The translations under genes and the position numbers were made by a program. The notes under the pieces were generated by a model, which had not been told where the DNA came from, searched no databases, and saw only the letters and a list, made by a program, of their open reading frames with translations. 64,000 nt of DNA, taken from NCBI GenBank assembly GCA_963969365.1, contig OZ017757.1, positions 1,550,001-1,614,000 on the forward strand, given 5' to 3'. Below, in pieces: positions 36,769 to 48,500 of the stretch. Within the stretch, counting starts at the first letter, position 1. Every line of letters starts with the position of its first letter. The DNA is from Asterochloris sp. CNOR1 (taxonomy: Eukaryota > Chlorophyta > Trebouxiophyceae > Trebouxiales > Trebouxiaceae).

Positions 36769-37587
36769 TCACACCAGCAACTCGTTGAGCTGGAACTCCA
36801 GCAGGCAACTTGGCTCAGGGGCGCCCACACCTGAGCCGCTTGTGCAGCACAAGTTTTTCCTTCCACCCTGGCAGCGCCAGGCCACAGAGCCTCCTGCATT
36901 TCTGCACATGGCCTGCAGCCTCCCCACCAGCTGTGCAAGCGGCTCACCCCTGAAGATGACGACTGGTTTGGGAGAGGGGGGTATTGCACGATGTAGACCT
37001 ACAATGCAGACCCTCTTGAGGCCGGCCCACTTCCCAGTGGACTTCCACAGTGACCTTCACAATCTTTGTGAACAGGATTTTGACAGCCCCCATCTCCTCA
37101 AATCCCTTGCCACCCAACTTAGCTGCTGCTGCAGTCAGCTCACCTCTCATGGTTTGGAAGCCGTCCTTGTCAGGGTTGGTGCGGGCGCCCCTGCGCTCCT
37201 TCTTCCTGAGGTTTTGGATCTCAGGGGTGTAGCTCTGCAACATGAGGGTGGAGACCTGTGATAAGTGTGTGAGGGTTCAGTGTGAAGGCATCTCCTGCAG
37301 GCTCAGCAGCTGTCTCCCCCTCGTTTCCCCTCACAATGTTGGGCAAGGCCATCTTGCCTTGCCCACAACAAATGCTGTGGTTGTGCACAGGTGCAGAACC
37401 CGTCTGACACCTGCATGCCCACAACCTGTGATGCCAGTCTGCACCAGGCAGGTGCAAAGATGGCCTCAAAAGGTCTGCACTGGAGGCCTGCAGTCTCAAC
37501 AAATGCCCACCTGAATGCCGCAGCCACCTGAAGGGCCCCATCCCTCAACAGCTGCTGCGTTCTGTGTAGCCACGTTGCCCCAGCCAT
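36769..37587 (-). CDS. Orphan 133-residue protein, function unknown
   Basis: Not recognised. Three exons join in phase: 37587-37528 (MAGATWLHRTQQLLRDGALQ), 37255-37144 (contains QSYTPEIQNLRKKERRG and NPDKDGFQTMR) and 36998-36769 (contains PKPVVIFRGEPLAQLVGRLQ), ending at TGA 36771-36769. All donors and acceptors are canonical and the total length is an exact codon multiple. The basic, acid-poor N-terminus could be a mitochondrial presequence. It lies divergent from the mitochondrial-type KAS gene (1.3 kb apart), but nothing in the sequence links their functions. The C-terminal third is Cys/Gly-rich and the least convincing part, so a further intron there is possible. Confidence 0.55.
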
Positions 37588-38878
37588 TGTCCGCAGCTGA
37601 TGCTACTTCGCCACTGCAGCACACAAAGATGGAGGACACTCCTTAGCTTGAGTTTGAAGCAATTGCCCTGCCCACATTGGGAATTAGGCCTGGTCATGGC
37701 CCATATTGCATCCAGGTGTGGTGGTGGGCTGGCCATACCCCACTTGGGGAACTCAGGGGTCAACCTGGTTTTGGTGGGTGGATGGTACCAGCACCCTGAA
37801 TTGACAAGCCTGATTTGACAAGCCTGGATTGACAAGCCATCTCAGCAAACAGCACTCTCTTTCTGGGTTCTTAGCAAACAGCACTCTCCTTCTGGGGGCA
37901 ACTTGCAACTGATGCCACACTCAGACTTGGCAGCCCAGCTTCAACTAAGGGGGCTGCCATGACATTAGGGTCATGTGGCAGCCGACCTCAGTCCATCCTA
38001 GCCCTGTGCCGTCTCACATCACTGCCTCAGTTGCCAACAGCCCAAAATAGCTGCTTCCAAATTGGCAGGTCATTGTGCATCTGGGACATGCCGCAATTGC
38101 AATGCAAAGCAGTGCGTTGCTGAGCAACTCACCCCTGTGGCACATGCTCACCCCACCCCGCCATGCTGCTGCACAACCTGCAGGCATCATGAGGGCAGCA
38201 TGTCAATCAGAACGTGGGCTTCTCAGCATCAAAAAGGGGCTCACCAATGTGTAGGTGTTGCCCAGACTGCGATGCATACAGGGCCCAGGACCCTGCTTGC
38301 CTTGCAGGCATGTGAGCCTGTTGCTGCCTTGGATGGGTCAATTGTGTCCGCGTGCTGCCCAATTTGGCACGTTGTGCACCACACAGCATGCAGGTCCTAC
38401 ACTGTGGGTGTAGTGCGCACGGTGAGCAGCTCCACAGACACAGCCATGGTCATGTCACACACCGGCAAAAACTGACACATCTGCAGATGTCTGAGTCTGG
38501 CGGCTGGTCCCGTGTCGATCTGCTGCGGTACAGGGCCGAGGTGGGTGTACTCAGCTCCCGAAACGCTTGTGGGTCAACCTCGATGCAGACATCGTGGCCC
38601 CGAGGCAGGCCACCTCACCTGTGCAGGAGACGCTGGCCCCTGATGCGAGTAGTGATAGCCCCCTTCCCAGAGACCTCTGCCCCTCAGGACCTCCTCGCAC
38701 CCACCACAGACTCGCTTACGCACCCCGAGACCTCGCTGAGTGTCTGGCCGTATCCCTGTCTGATTTCAGCGGGCTGGTCAACTTGTTTGACCCTGACCTC
38801 TGCAGCAGCTGACAGGCGTATTCCGATGCCAGCAGGTGGCTGATTGAACATGCTGTCCAAGACTCTGTCAGCAGCTTA
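37588..38878. other. Divergent spacer with short tandem repeats
   Basis: About 1.3 kb upstream of both the orphan gene and the KAS gene. It holds a ~14-bp repeat (TTGACAAGCCTGGA type, three copies, about 37799-37840) and a ~28-bp repeat (AGCAAACAGCACTCTC.TTCTGGG, two copies, about 37846-37898). Plus-strand open frames around 38060-38475 show no recognisable family or splice-consistent continuation. No gene is called. Confidence 0.55.
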
Positions 38879-41800
38879 ATGCTGGGAGTCAGGCCTGGCA
38901 GATCGACATTGTTGAGGCAGCTCTTCCTGCCTCGCTGTCCTGGCAGTGGGCAACAACAGGCCAGCTTCGTGGTGACTGCAGACCCCTTTGGGGCCCCACC
39001 TGCCTCTGAGCCCAGACGGGTTGTGGTGACAGGCCTTGGGCTTGTCAGCCCTCTTGGTGTTGGAGTGCAGCGCAGCTGGGAGGCCCTCCTTGGTGGCCAT
39101 GTGGGCACCCAGGCCCTCACACCAGAATACCTGCCTAAGGTGATCACCTGCCATGTGGTGCTGCTGTGGTGTGTCTCAAGGGAGCACAGCCCATCATCTT
39201 ACTGCATCTGCTGACCCAGATGCCTAACAACACAGATTTGCCAATCCAAGGTAGGACTGACATGTGCCGCCTCTGCAGTGCAGGCGCACAGAGCTGCCTT
39301 CCAGGACCTTCCCTCCAGGGTCGTGGCAGCTGTGCCCCGAGAACAGCTGCTGGAGGTTCCCTGGGCAGCAGGCACCAACACGGATGCCAGGCGCCATGCC
39401 AAATTCGTGTCCTATGCCCTGCTGGCAGCAGCAGAGGCGCTGCAGGTGGGCTCGTGGGTGCTTGTGCTGGGGTGCGTTTTGGGCCTCCCTGCATGCGCCT
39501 GCAGGCTAGAGACCAGGTCTGCCACCTGACCGCCCTCTGATGTATCAGGCAACCCAACGCCTGCAAGTACATGTTACCAGAGTTCACTTGAGCTTTGTGA
39601 TGCTGGTGCCATGACAGGTTGCTCTCCTGCTGCCTGTACAGGTGAAGCCCATGTATGGGCCATTATTTTTGTGTTCATCACACCTGCCAGTGAACAGCTT
39701 CTGGGCTGAACACCCACCTGATTGCCGCAGTTGGGTTGCTGTGCCCAGCAGCTGCAAACACTCTCGAGCGCTCCGTCGGACTTTCGCTTTGACAAGCTTG
39801 TGGGGCCGTGCTCCGAGCAGAGCTCAGCGTGCATGAAAGACACCATCTCTGGGCGGCCCTAGCCCGCCCTCCTCCTGCCAGGCCCCAGCCCTGCCCTGTG
39901 TTCTGCAGGACGCAGACTGGGAGATCCGGCTGCCAGCAGCCCGCAAGGCGACAGGGGTGGTCATCGGCGCCGGCATGAGCTGCACTGAGGACATGGCAGA
40001 GGCAGGCATGCTGCTGGCCCAGGGGCGCCTGCGGCGGTTGAGTCCCTTCTTTGTCCCTCGCATCCTCCCCAACATGGCTGCCGGGGCAGTGAGCATCCAG
40101 CATGGGCTGCAGGTGAGGGTTCGCTGGGGGATCCACCTGTGTGAGGACAACAGCAAGTGTCTTTTGCGGGCATTGAGGGTGTGACCAGCACCGTGAGGCT
40201 GATGCGCTTGCTGCCGACAGAAGTCGAGAGGTGGCGATCTAATCACAATGCAGCATGCACAGACAGGGAACTTTGTTACCTGCTGCCACGTTGCACCAAA
40301 TCCTGACACCTGCTCTGCTTCTGCAGGGCCTCAAGTGCCTGCATTGTTGATGATGTTCACAGCCAAACCCAGTACAGGCAGCATACCCACAATTGACCCC
40401 TGCAACCTGCTGCCTCTGCAGCACCCCAGCTGCCTGCATCATTGAGGCTGTACTCAAGCCCTCTGTCCAACGCCTTGACACCTGCACCTGCTGCCAGTAC
40501 AGGGCCCAAACTGCGCCCCCAGCACTGCCTGCACCACTGGCGCCCACGCAATAGGCGACGCCGCAGCCATCATCCGCCGTGGCGACTCAGATGTGATGCT
40601 CGCGGGCGGCACAGAGTCCTGCATCGATGCGGTCTCTTTTGGTGCCTTTGCACGCCTGCGGGCTCTGTCCACCAGCTTCAACAACAGGCCCCAGCAGGCT
40701 TCGAGGCCCTTCGATGCGCAGCGGGACGGGTTTGTCATCGGGGAGGGCGCTGGAGTGGTGGTTCTGGAAGCGCTGGAGCATGCTGTTGCGCGTGGGGCTC
40801 GCATGTATGCAGAGGTAGGCCAGCTGAGATTCAGGGGAAGTACTTTCCTGCTCTGAATGTGGCTGACATAGGGCGCTGAAGGAACCAGGGGCTTCCCCGG
40901 AAGCGGCTGCACCTGCTGCCCCGTTGCAAAGGCGGGCATTTGAGCAGAGGCATGCAACCTGAGGCGCTGGCAGCACTGCTGTTTCTAAGGTTAGCAATGG
41001 CTTTCCATGCTGGAGTGGCCCTTGAAGCCATCCTGGGCCTTGCTGTCATTGGTGGAGGCCTGTCAAGCCCTCCACGTGCTGCCTGCACATGCTTAGCTCA
41101 AGGGGGCTGCCATCACTCCCCAAAATTGGCTGGCCCTCTGCCTGCAGCGGGTGTATGCACCAAGCTGCAAAGGGTCCTTGCCCGGCTGAGCCTCTGCCTC
41201 CTCGGCTTGAATCAACCCGCCAGCAGGCGTCCCTGTCTTGTAGCATGGCTGTAATCAGGCCCTCTGCAGGGGCTCCCTGCCCACCTGGCAGGTCTGCCTA
41301 CCGCATATTACAGATACCAGCAGGCAGGCCTGCCTGCAACCGCCAGTGCGGCTGCAAGGGCTGCTGGCCCAGCTGAAGACCCCAGTTCCAGTCTGCAACA
41401 AAAGTCGCTCCCTGCAGGTGCGTGGATATGGCCTGTCAGGTGATGGACACCACATCACGCAGCCCAGCCCTGAAGGCTGCGGCGCCCGCCTGGCCATGCA
41501 GCGAGCCCTGGCTCACTCTGGCCAGCCCGCTGAGGCTGTGGCGTATCTGAACGCTCATGCGACCTCCACCCCCCAGGGTGATGCAGTCGAGCAGGCAGCC
41601 ATCGCGCACGTCTTCCCCCATGCGGGCGCACCTTCAGACCATCCCCTGAAAGGGCTGGCAGCCTTGCAGACAAGTGCCACAGGCAACCCGTCCTCTGAGC
41701 TGCTGGCAGTTTCCAGCACAAAAGGCGCCACAGGTCACCTCCTGGGGGCAGCTGGGGCTGTGGAGGCAATTTTCACAGTGCTGGCCCTGGCCGACAGCAT

Positions 41801-41996
41801 AGCGCCCCACACTGCCAACCTGGAGCAGTCAGACCCTAGTCTGCTGGGCAATCTGGTACAGAGCAGGCCTCAGAAGCTCAGCCTTGGTCCTAAGATGGCC
41901 ATGACAAACTCATTTGGCTTTGGCGGCACCAATGCCAGCCTGCTTTTCGCGACGCCGCCCATTGTGTATGATGAGCTGGTTGATGGAACGCCATGA
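38879..41996 (+). CDS. Beta-ketoacyl-ACP synthase, mitochondrial type (mtKAS / OXSM / FabF family)
   Basis: Condensing enzyme that elongates acyl-ACP with malonyl-ACP; the mitochondrial form supplies octanoyl-ACP for lipoate. Exons: 38879-39139, 39284-39445, 39909-40112, 40503-40814 and 41418-41996, giving 505 residues. Catalytic residues are present: Cys in [14 protein letters not shown], His in [11 protein letters not shown] and Lys/His in [19 protein letters not shown]. Other blocks are [51 protein letters not shown] and [15 protein letters not shown]. The last and the LRRLSPFF block match plant mtKAS better than plastid KAS I/II, as far as I can recall them. The basic N-terminus ([19 protein letters not shown]) suits a mitochondrial presequence. 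The start is the ATG at 38879. The acceptor at 39284 was chosen over a TGCAG five bases upstream because it keeps phase. Confidence 0.92.
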
Positions 41997-42543
41997 TTGA
42001 GCTTCCTGACAGATGAGTTGGCTGATGCAACAGATCTGAAATCGCTGAAGCTGGCCTGTTGTTGTGCCCACGACCACATCAAGGACAATGAAAGTCTCCA
42101 AACCTGACAAGACTTCTGAGATGGGCCTCCACAGTGCTGGCTGTCCTGCGATGCCCATGCCAGTTGACCACAGCAGGTGCTCCTGGCCCACACACTCACT
42201 TTGCCACTAGCCCATCGCTCAAGGGGCCTCCACCTCAGGTGATGCATTTGCTGTCAGCCAGATCTTACGCTCGTGGTCTTATGGGAGGGCACAAGGCAGC
42301 TCAAAAATCCTTTCTAGGGATTTGCTCCTCACAAAATGATCAGAGGACATCTGTGAACATTTTTCAAGCCACCTTTCAAGGGCAGGAGTGGTCAAAGCTG
42401 TACCTTGTCCTTCTTCCCGTTGCCTGCAGCAGGCGGCCTCAGCTTGGCTGTCACACCAAACTCATCAGGGCTATGCTGATCGAAAGCAGCTGATGCTCCA
42501 ACAGGATTGAGGCCAGCCACTGACCTGGCCATCTCGAAAACAC
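41997..42543. other. Spacer between the KAS and acyl-activating-enzyme genes
   Basis: 547 bp between two plus-strand genes, holding the KAS 3' region and the promoter of the next gene. No exon, repeat or RNA gene was recognised. Confidence 0.55.
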
Positions 42544-45500
42544 ATGCAGATCACTGTATCAGAGCTGCAACAATGTGGTCTGGAACAGCAGGAAGCCTCG
42601 GGGCTCCTACCTGCAATCCAGGCCATACTTGCCAGCATGAAAGACAGCCCCCCTCAGCAGGTGCTGGTCTGATTGGTTTTTGGCATCAGTCAACAACGCC
42701 ATCCAGCATCTGCGCTTCAATGGACCAGTCTCGGCTGTGCAGGTGTGGCAAGTAATATCTAAAGACCTCCTGCGATCTGAGCACCCTTTTGCATTGCACA
42801 GATGGCTGCTCCAGCAGGTGTACTCCGCCTGGGATGTGAAGAGACAGGTGTGTGCTGTGCAGTGTCTGACTGCCGTCATGTGGTTCGTCGTGATTGCAAC
42901 GCACCATCTGCAGGGACCCATTCCAGTCTGGATACCCAACCCCCTGGGCTGTGCAGACACCAACCTGGCAAGGTTCATGCATACCTTTCAGGTGGGGTTC
43001 TGACCTTCATTCATTGGCAGCAGCACAGCCCCTCACTTAAGCAGGTCTTGCCTGCTGCATGGTTGGGTTTGGACAAGCTGGCATTTGTGCTGCTCTGCAG
43101 GGCTCTGAGCAATGGCAACAGCACAGGACAGGCAACCCCACGCAGGACTGGCTCTTACTTCAGCAGGTGGCACGCAATGAACCAGAGGCGTTCTGGCATG
43201 CAGCCCTGCAGCAGCTGAGGATCAAATTTTGCCGGAGGCCAGACAAGTAACTACTTCAGTATTGATGCTGCAATTAGGCTGCTGCCTGCTGACCCCAGCA
43301 ATTCTGTTGACGGCATTCGTGAGCATCCCGCTTCAGCCGGCACACGCCCATGAAGCCGCCAAGAGTGCCTGCCGGCTGATACAGCGCCTGCAGTGGGCAA
43401 GTGCTCATCCAAGCCCTGTCCTGAGTGCGGTCCAAGTGCACGCTGCATTCGCACAGAATCTGAGACGGCAGCTGCAGTGCAGGATCCTGCAGTCAGCCCA
43501 GAATCCAGATGAGTGCCACTGGCTGCCTGGGGCCCGCCTCAACATCGCAGAGTCTGCCCTGAGTGCACGGGACCCAGACGCCCCAGCTGTGGTGTGGGCA
43601 GAGGAGGGGCACCCACAATGCGTGCACAGCCTGACCCTGGGGCAGCTGCGGCGGCGCTCTGTGCGGGTGGCAGTTGCTTTGAAGGCAGCTGGGATCCAGC
43701 CTGGTGAGTGTGGATGACGGCTGCTGTAGGGCAGCTGGGCTCAAGCGTGGTGGGTGTGCATGTGGCGGCCGTCCGCAAGGCAGCTGGCGTCTAGCCTGGT
43801 GCGTGTCTGCACTTAGCAGCTGCTCCGAAGGCGGCTGGCATCCAATCTTGTGGGCCAGGGCCGAGCATCATAGGTGGTCGCAGAAGCCTGCTTGGTTGTG
43901 GTCTTGTCCAAGCGTCAGTGGCCTGAGAGGCAAGCCAAGCAGGACCAGTGCAACCACTAACGACGCTGATCTGCCTGTGCAGGCCAGGCAGTCGCCATCA
44001 ACATGCCCATGTCTGTGTGGGCAGTTGCCCTGTACTTGGGCATTGTGTATGCTGGCTGCGCAGTCGTGGGCATTGCAGACTCCTTCGCACCCAAGGTGGG
44101 TGCCCATGCTCCAGCCATTTCCTGTTCTCTCGCCGGCTGCACATGTGAAGAAAGTGGCAGAGCCTGACTGGTGTCACAACTTTCAAAAGCCGCCTAGTTA
44201 CTGCTGTTTGTCAGGGCGCATGTCTTAAGGACTGCTTCCTGTGCAGCACCAGTCATGCCATGTTCCGTAGCAGAACCCCATATGTCATGTGCTATCACAT
44301 GTGCTATCACAGCTGCCAGCCAGCTGCCTGCACTACACATGCCATGGCATGGCACCTGTGTTCCGCCAGCAGTTCATATTGACCAACAATGCATATGGTC
44401 CCTCACCTGAGAACCTCATGTGCTGTCACAGCTGCCACTGACCGCCTGCCCTGCCCATGCTCTGGTACGGCCCCTGTGCTTTTGTTAGATTACTCAATGA
44501 GTTGACCCTGCCTGCAGGAGATTCAGACCCGCCTGCGGATCGCGGCAGCTGCAGCCATCTTCACCCAGGACGTGATTGCCAGGGGTGGCAAGACTCTTCC
44601 CCTGTACCAGCGCGTGGCAGAGGCTGACGCCGCACGAGCCATCGTCCTGCCTGCCACTGAGGGGCAGCCACTGCAGGTGCTGCTGCTTGTCTGCATCATT
44701 GTGTCCTTTTGAGGCAGCCATGAAGGTGGACAGGCAGCGTGAGCCATCATCCTGCCTGCCACTGAGGGGCAGCCACAGCAGGGCCCTGCTGCGTCAGCAT
44801 GTATTGTGCCCTGGGGAAGCAACTGCACATGCTGCTCCTCAGAGGCTGCTCTGCTGCCCGCTTAGGGGCAGCCATTGCTGCTAGATTGATCATGCCATGC
44901 GTCAGCTTCCAGGTGACGCCTACCATGAGGCACGCTTGGTACTGACACCTAGCTCGCGGGAGCCAAGGCCCTGATCTGTGCTAGATCTTGCACTCACTGT
45001 GGGGAAAGCAAAGCTCCTGACAGGCTTTCAGTGCTGCAGGTGCCTTTGAGGGAGGGAGACATCAGCTTTGATAAGTTCCTGGCTGCAAGCCCCCCACATG
45101 CTGAGGCGGAGCCAGTCATCGGGGATGTTGATGTCACCAGCAACATTCTGTTTTCCTCAGGCACCACGGGTGAGACCTGTAGGCCATAGGCCCTGCAGTA
45201 GTCCACAAGGCGTCGCCCCTGACACAGGCACTCAGCGATCTGCATCTGCCTTGACCTTGGCTGGCTTATGCGGTGCAGTGGGGCCGCCTCACAACCAAGT
45301 TGCCTGTTCTAGGACTGAAGCTGAGGGCTGATGGGTGCAACTCACTCCAGGGTGGTCGCCTTGTGGACTGTTTGCCACCCCTACCCATCAGCAGAGGCAG
45401 TTGCCAAGTACTGAAAGCAGCTCAGCTTGTCATCAGGAGGCAGCAACTAGCACATCCAGCTGCACGTCAGAACTAATGCTATTGTTGTCTCAGCGCCTGT

Positions 45501-48500
45501 GCCACTAGCTTCTTCAGCATAAATGGCTGCCTGGCTCTGCAGGGGAGCCCAAGGCTATTCCCTGGTCCCACGTGACGCCCATCAGGTGTGCCATTGATGC
45601 CTGGGCGCACCAGGACGTCCGCAGAGGGGATGTTGTGGCCTGGCCTACCAACCTAGGTGGGATGGCTGCACAAAACAGCACAGCCGCTGCGCTTGGACCT
45701 GTGTTCCTTGCCTTGAGGGTTCTTGAGGATGAATTTGGTCTCAATTTTCCCGATTGAAAGTCTTGTAGCAGCGCTGCCATATGTGCATGCTTGCCCCTTG
45801 TCTTGGGACAGCAGAGGGGCTGTGGTGGACCACTCGCCTGAGTGGGCTGCGCCACCACCCAAGTGGGCTGCGTCAAGAAGGCAAGCTGACACACATGTGC
45901 AAAGCCAAGCGCTGGAGGGCCAGCAGCACCGCTGCTGTGTCTGCTGACAGCCAAGCCTGAGCTGCCATGCTGCCTGGGCCAGTCACGTCACGGGCCGCGG
46001 GCTGCTGCAGGCGCTGAGCTGCCGCCTCCACCCACATGTGCCTCTTAAAAGGCTGCTGACGCAGTCTTGCCCTTTTCGCTTGGGCAGGCCGTTGTTGGCT
46101 GGCATGCAAGAGACGAGTGCAGGATGCAGCCCCTGCATTCAGGACTGCACATGCCAAACACAGGTGTGAAGTGAAGAGGTGCAGTCTGCACAAGCAACCG
46201 TATCAATGGGTGCCAGGTGAAACGCCTGCCATGCAGGGTGGATGATGGGACCCTGGCTGGTGTATGCAGCCCTGCTGAATGGGGCCGCCATTGCGCTGTA
46301 CCAGGGGGCCCCGCTGGGGCGCAGCTTTGGAGTGTTTGTGCAGCGGGCGCGGGTGACCATGCTGGGCCTGGTCCCGTCCATCGTGCGTGCCTGGAGGGCC
46401 AGCAGCTGCATGCAGGCAAGCTCTGGGCCTGGTGCGGCTGCTTGTCATGGAGCAGGCAGGCATGTGGTGGGTATGGAAGGTCCCTGCACGCCCTGCTGAG
46501 GCGCTTCCTCCCTCTTGAGTATGCTACTGCCTGTGGGCAAGCCCACACAACAACTCAATAAAATGAGCAATCAGGAGAGCGCCCAGCGTGTGGCAAGGAG
46601 TGATAACATGCAGTCCTGCTGGTGTTGCCAGTGCTGGAGCACTGCCTGACGCTTGCCTCTGCAGGCGCAATGCATGAAGCGCTGGGGTTCAGGGCCGCCT
46701 CCCAGGTAAGGCGTCTCCAACTGGGGCCCCTGTGCTGTGCTTGTTGCTGCACCCGCATGCCACAACCCCATGCTCAGTACACAGCAGCCCTTGGGTCCCC
46801 TTCTGCTTGGGGGGATCTTAACAAGCGTGCGCGGCGAGCTGCAGCTGCTTGCTGCAGCTCTACTGGTGGCCAAAGCTCTGTGTGGGCCCTGCAGGACTGG
46901 ACTGGAGTGCTCTTCAGCCTCTGGCTGCTGCCTCTCCCGTATCTAAGCTGCTGCACACCCTGCCTGTCCCTGCAGGAGCAGGACTGCAGCGCCTGCCAGA
47001 CTCCAGCAATCACCTCTTGCACATGCCTGACAAGCAGCCTGACTTGTGCCTGCACGGCCTGGACGGGTGTGGTATGCGGTGCTTCGGCTCAGACTTTGCA
47101 TTGCCTGATCAATGCCCTGCCTGTGCCTGCAGGGCCTGGACTGGAGTGCTCTGCGCTGCTACAGCTCCAGTGGGGAGGCCTCCTCGCCTGAGGACTATCA
47201 CTGGCTCATGGCCCTTGCTGGGTACAAGCCAGGTACACGTCTTGATGATCCTGAGTCCCAAAACTGCCAGATTGCATGATTGATCATGTCAATTGAAGCA
47301 TTTCTGCCAGGCTCTTGTCCATGTTGCTGCAGTCATCGAGTACTGTGGTGGCACTGAGATCGGAGGGGGCTTCCTGACAGGGACACTGCTGCAGGCTCAG
47401 GTAAAGCTCTCTCACTGCTGTGCAAGCTGTATCTCCTCACTTGAACGCTACTCCTGCAGGCGCAGATGAGAGCCAGCTATGTAGATGTTTCGACGAAGCA
47501 CATACTGGCCTCTGCCCAAAGCATCCTGTGCATGTCCTCTGCTGCGACATCGCTTGCAATGCTGTGTCGTGGCAATGTGCAGGCGCCCTCTCATTTCTCC
47601 ACACCCACCATCGGCGCCAGGCTAGCCCTCTTGGATGGGGACATGAAGATCATTTTTGACTCAGGGGCTGGTGAGTGGTCTGCCCTGCCCTGCATCAGGT
47701 GCTGTCCAGAGGGGCAGGCACTTTTCCAGCGCACCTGGGCCAGCACACTGCTGCAGACCGTCCAGACTCATGCTTGCCGCAGGCCTCAGTGTTCTTTGCT
47801 TTGAGCAACGACAAGGACTTGCTTGTGTTGTGATTTACTTTGGAATTTAGCAGCCCCAGTCAGCCTTTCCCCCTCATGCAGGGACAGCGGCTGGCTTACA
47901 ACTGCCCAAGGCGCAGCCATTGGGCCTGCTGCAGACGGTGGCTGACTCTGCAGCCAGCCTGGTGGGCCTGACCCCGCCAGGGGAGGCTGGGCAGCAGAGC
48001 CAGGCAGAGGCAGCCGCCAGCAGCAGAAGCACAACTGCCGAGGCGCGCACTGGGGAGCTGGCAGTCGTGCCTCCCATGCTGGGCATCTCTCAGCGCCTGC
48101 TGCACAGGGACCACCACAAGGTGTACTACAAGGTGAGCCAGCTGTGCTGCTGCCTGGCCAGCAGACGCAACAGCCGTCGGGCCACAAGTCTCACCCAGAG
48201 GCTCAACTTGCCAGTGCCTGGGTGGGAGCAGAGGCGCAGACTCTGCCGGACATGCCTGCCTGCAGAGCAGACAGCTGTCCTGCCTCAAAGCATGGCCTCC
48301 AGATGGCTACAGGAGTGAGACAGTGTCAGACTGTCAGAGCACCATGAAGACAGCTGCACTTGGCTGCAGGGCATGCCTGTTGTGCAGCTGGAGGGGAGTC
48401 CCACCAGTCTGCGGCGACATGGCGATGAAGTTGAGTGGCTTCCAGGCAACTACTGGGTGGCTCATGGGCGCACAGATGACACCATGAACCTTGGAGGCAT

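Noticed and set aside
43600-44900. CRISPR-like array from the regularly spaced repeats in the AAE introns
   Set aside because: The repeats are degenerate copies of the adjacent exon ends, vary in length, and sit in introns of a eukaryotic gene.
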